NCBI GenBank assembly: GCA_009773375.1
Contig: WRPH01000017.1
Location: 18,833 to 82,832, forward strand
Origin: Paracoccaceae bacterium
GTDB lineage: Bacteria; Pseudomonadota; Alphaproteobacteria; Rhodobacterales; Rhodobacteraceae
Reading direction: 5' to 3'
DNA length: 64,000 nt
The position numbers and the translations under genes are program-made. Positions 62,722 to 64,000 of the stretch are shown in pieces; within the stretch, counting starts at the first letter, position 1; each line of letters starts with the position of its first letter. A model generated the notes under the pieces. That model saw only the letters and a list, made by a program, of their open reading frames with translations, had not been told where the DNA came from and made no database searches.

Positions 62722-64000
62722 ATGATGAAGGTTGGTTCAAATCTGAGTGTCAGCCATGCGGCGCGGCGCGTCGGCGGCTTGATGCTGCCACGGCGCTTTC
62801 TGACGTCTCAGGACGGGTCGCTGACGATCCTCGCCCTGTGCCTGTTCATGCTGATGGTGATGATGGGGGGCCTTGCGGTTGACCTGATGCGCTATGAAGC
62901 CACACGGACCACACTGCAAAATACCCTCGATCGCGCAACTCTGGCGTCTGCCTCGCTGACGCAGACGCTGGATGCACAGGATGTGGTGAACGACTACTTT
63001 ACAAAAGCTGGCATGATAGATCACCTCGATGGCGTGACCGTCACCGAAGGTTTGAACTTCCGCAACGTGGTGGCTGATGCCTCGGCGGCCACAAACCCTT
63101 ATTTCCTTCACCTGATCGGACAGGATGGCCTTGATGCCAACGGCCACTCGATGGCCGAACAGCGCGTGACCAACGTTGAAATTGCACTGGTGCTAGACGT
63201 GTCGGGCTCGATGTCGGGCACCAAGCTGACCAACCTGAAGAAGGCCGCGAAAGAATTTGTCGATACCGTGCTGTCGTCAGACCCCGACAACCGCATCTCG
63301 ATCACAATGGTGCCCTACAATGCGCAGGTAAACCTCGGGTTGGATATGCGGTCGAAATATAACGCCACCCACATCCATGACGTAGACGACGTCAACTGTC
63401 TGGAGTTACCGTCTGCGTCTTACAACGCGGTCGGCGTGTCGCGTTCGACTCCGTTTCCGATGTCGGCTTTCGCGGATTGGAGTTCGACCACGAACAAGAC
63501 TACTGCCTATGTCGCCTATGACGACAGCAGCTATGGCAAGATGAACACCAATGCCCCATTCTGCCGCAACACGGCGGGGAACATCATCCGCTTGCCCAGC
63601 AATGACATCGCCACCCTGAAGACGCAGATTGATAGTCTGGTCGCGGCTGGCAACACGTCCATCATGCTTGGCTTGAAATGGGGCCTTGCGCTGCTGGACC
63701 CCTATGCACAGCCGATGTTCGAGGAACTGGCAGGGGCCGGGAAGATTCCGTCCTACTTCGGCAATCGACCGTTTGAGTGGGTTGATCGGAACTCGATGAA
63801 ACTGATCGTGCTGATGACCGACGGCGAGCATGTCGCCCATACGATCATCCCGGATGACTACAAGACCGGGGAAAGCCCGATCTGGCGATCAGTGGGTGAT
63901 GGGAAGTATTCGATCCGCTTCACGACCGGGCGGCCCACCATCGCCAGCACCAACGAATATTGGGTACCACATCTGAACGGCTGGCGCGCGGCGCCTTATG
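62722..64000 (+). CDS. TadG-like protein with von Willebrand factor A domain (second copy, cut by window end)
   Basis: At least 426 residues in one open frame to the window edge. The same plan as the preceding gene: QDGSLTILALCLFMLMVMMGG membrane segment, NPYFLHLIGQDG, DVSGSMSGTKL with MIDAS, MTDGEHVAH and TNEYWVPHL. Similar over its visible length but clearly diverged, so an old tandem duplication. Two in-frame ATGs (62722 and 62725) are possible starts. Confidence 0.88.
   Translation, partial: MMKVGSNLSVSHAARRVGGLMLPRRFLTSQDGSLTILALCLFMLMVMMGGLAVDLMRYEATRTTLQNTLDRATLASASLTQTLDAQDVVNDYFTKAGMIDHLDGVTVTEGLNFRNVVADASAATNPYFLHLIGQDGLDANGHSMAEQRVTNVEIALVLDVSGSMSGTKLTNLKKAAKEFVDTVLSSDPDNRISITMVPYNAQVNLGLDMRSKYNATHIHDVDDVNCLELPSASYNAVGVSRSTPFPMSAFADWSSTTNKTTAYVAYDDSSYGKMNTNAPFCRNTAGNIIRLPSNDIATLKTQIDSLVAAGNTSIMLGLKWGLALLDPYAQPMFEELAGAGKIPSYFGNRPFEWVDRNSMKLIVLMTDGEHVAHTIIPDDYKTGESPIWRSVGDGKYSIRFTTGRPTIASTNEYWVPHLNGWRAAPY

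Noticed and set aside
1..64000. CRISPR array, rRNA operon or intact prophage
   Set aside because: No regularly spaced repeats, rRNA sequence or phage structural genes were seen; tandem repeats present are short and contiguous.

Overview
The window is GC-rich DNA from an alphaproteobacterium, most likely a member of the Rhodobacteraceae (Rhodobacter/Tabrizicola-like). The evidence is the accBC-aat-DUF2155-mlaD-NDUFA12 neighbourhood, an alphaproteobacterial LexA box (GTTC-N7-GTTC) at an imuA-imuB-dnaE2 cassette, GANTC (CcrM-type) sites upstream of rpoD, an FnrL-type box, and a four-subunit sarcosine oxidase operon. The assignment rests on gene content and protein resemblance only.

Layout. 1-3.6 kb: acetyl-CoA carboxylase genes (accB end, accC), then aat converging with DUF2155, mlaD and an NDUFA12-like gene. 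3.7-10.6 kb: a cobalamin-binding mutase-like protein, a small unknown protein, clpX and clpP, an orphan sensor kinase, and a frameshifted metallo-beta-lactamase-fold gene. 10.7-11.35 kb: tRNA-Asn followed by decayed recombinase fragments. 11.4-18.6 kb: a molybdate locus (ModE-like regulator, modABC, a DUF2478 protein) with a Lon-family protease in the middle, then a lytic transglycosylase. 18.7-19.5 kb: tRNA-Glu and two coupled small membrane proteins. 19.7-24.7 kb: homogentisate catabolism (marR, hmgA, maiA, fahA and a variant MBL-fold protein).

24.9-29.3 kb: a two-component locus with a soluble triple-PAS histidine kinase flanked by two paralogous response regulators. Both regulators carry a degenerate nucleotide-cyclase-like output domain. 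29.6-36.2 kb: an anaerobiosis module with ubiT-ubiU-ubiV opposite ubiD-ubiX-ric-nnrS, sharing one FnrL-type box. 36.3-37.2 kb: fused remains of a GntR/PhnF-type regulator and a PF05145 membrane protein. 37.3-41.8 kb: a LysR regulator divergent from a five-gene redox/quinone-type operon. 41.8-42.3 kb: an IS3 orfA scrap and a repeat element. 42.3-47.7 kb: the SOS mutasome imuA-imuB-dnaE2. 47.7-52.6 kb: small genes, rpoD and dnaG. 52.7-58.8 kb: soxBDAG with an amidohydrolase. 59-64 kb: glutamate dehydrogenase and two tandem TadG-like von Willebrand factor A proteins, the second cut by the window end.

Three things stand out. First, an ungapped repeat of about 81 bp occurs at 1582-1662 (+) and 42320-42240 (-). 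It combines a terminator hairpin, TTATATA, TTGAC and TTAA-N7-TTAAC. Second, the kinase/twin-regulator locus looks like a signalling system whose output domain has lost its usual signature. Third, several genes (an MBL hydrolase, ubiU, phnF/PF05145, soxA, an integrase) carry frameshifts or internal deletions. This points either to active gene decay or to an assembly problem that read mapping would resolve.
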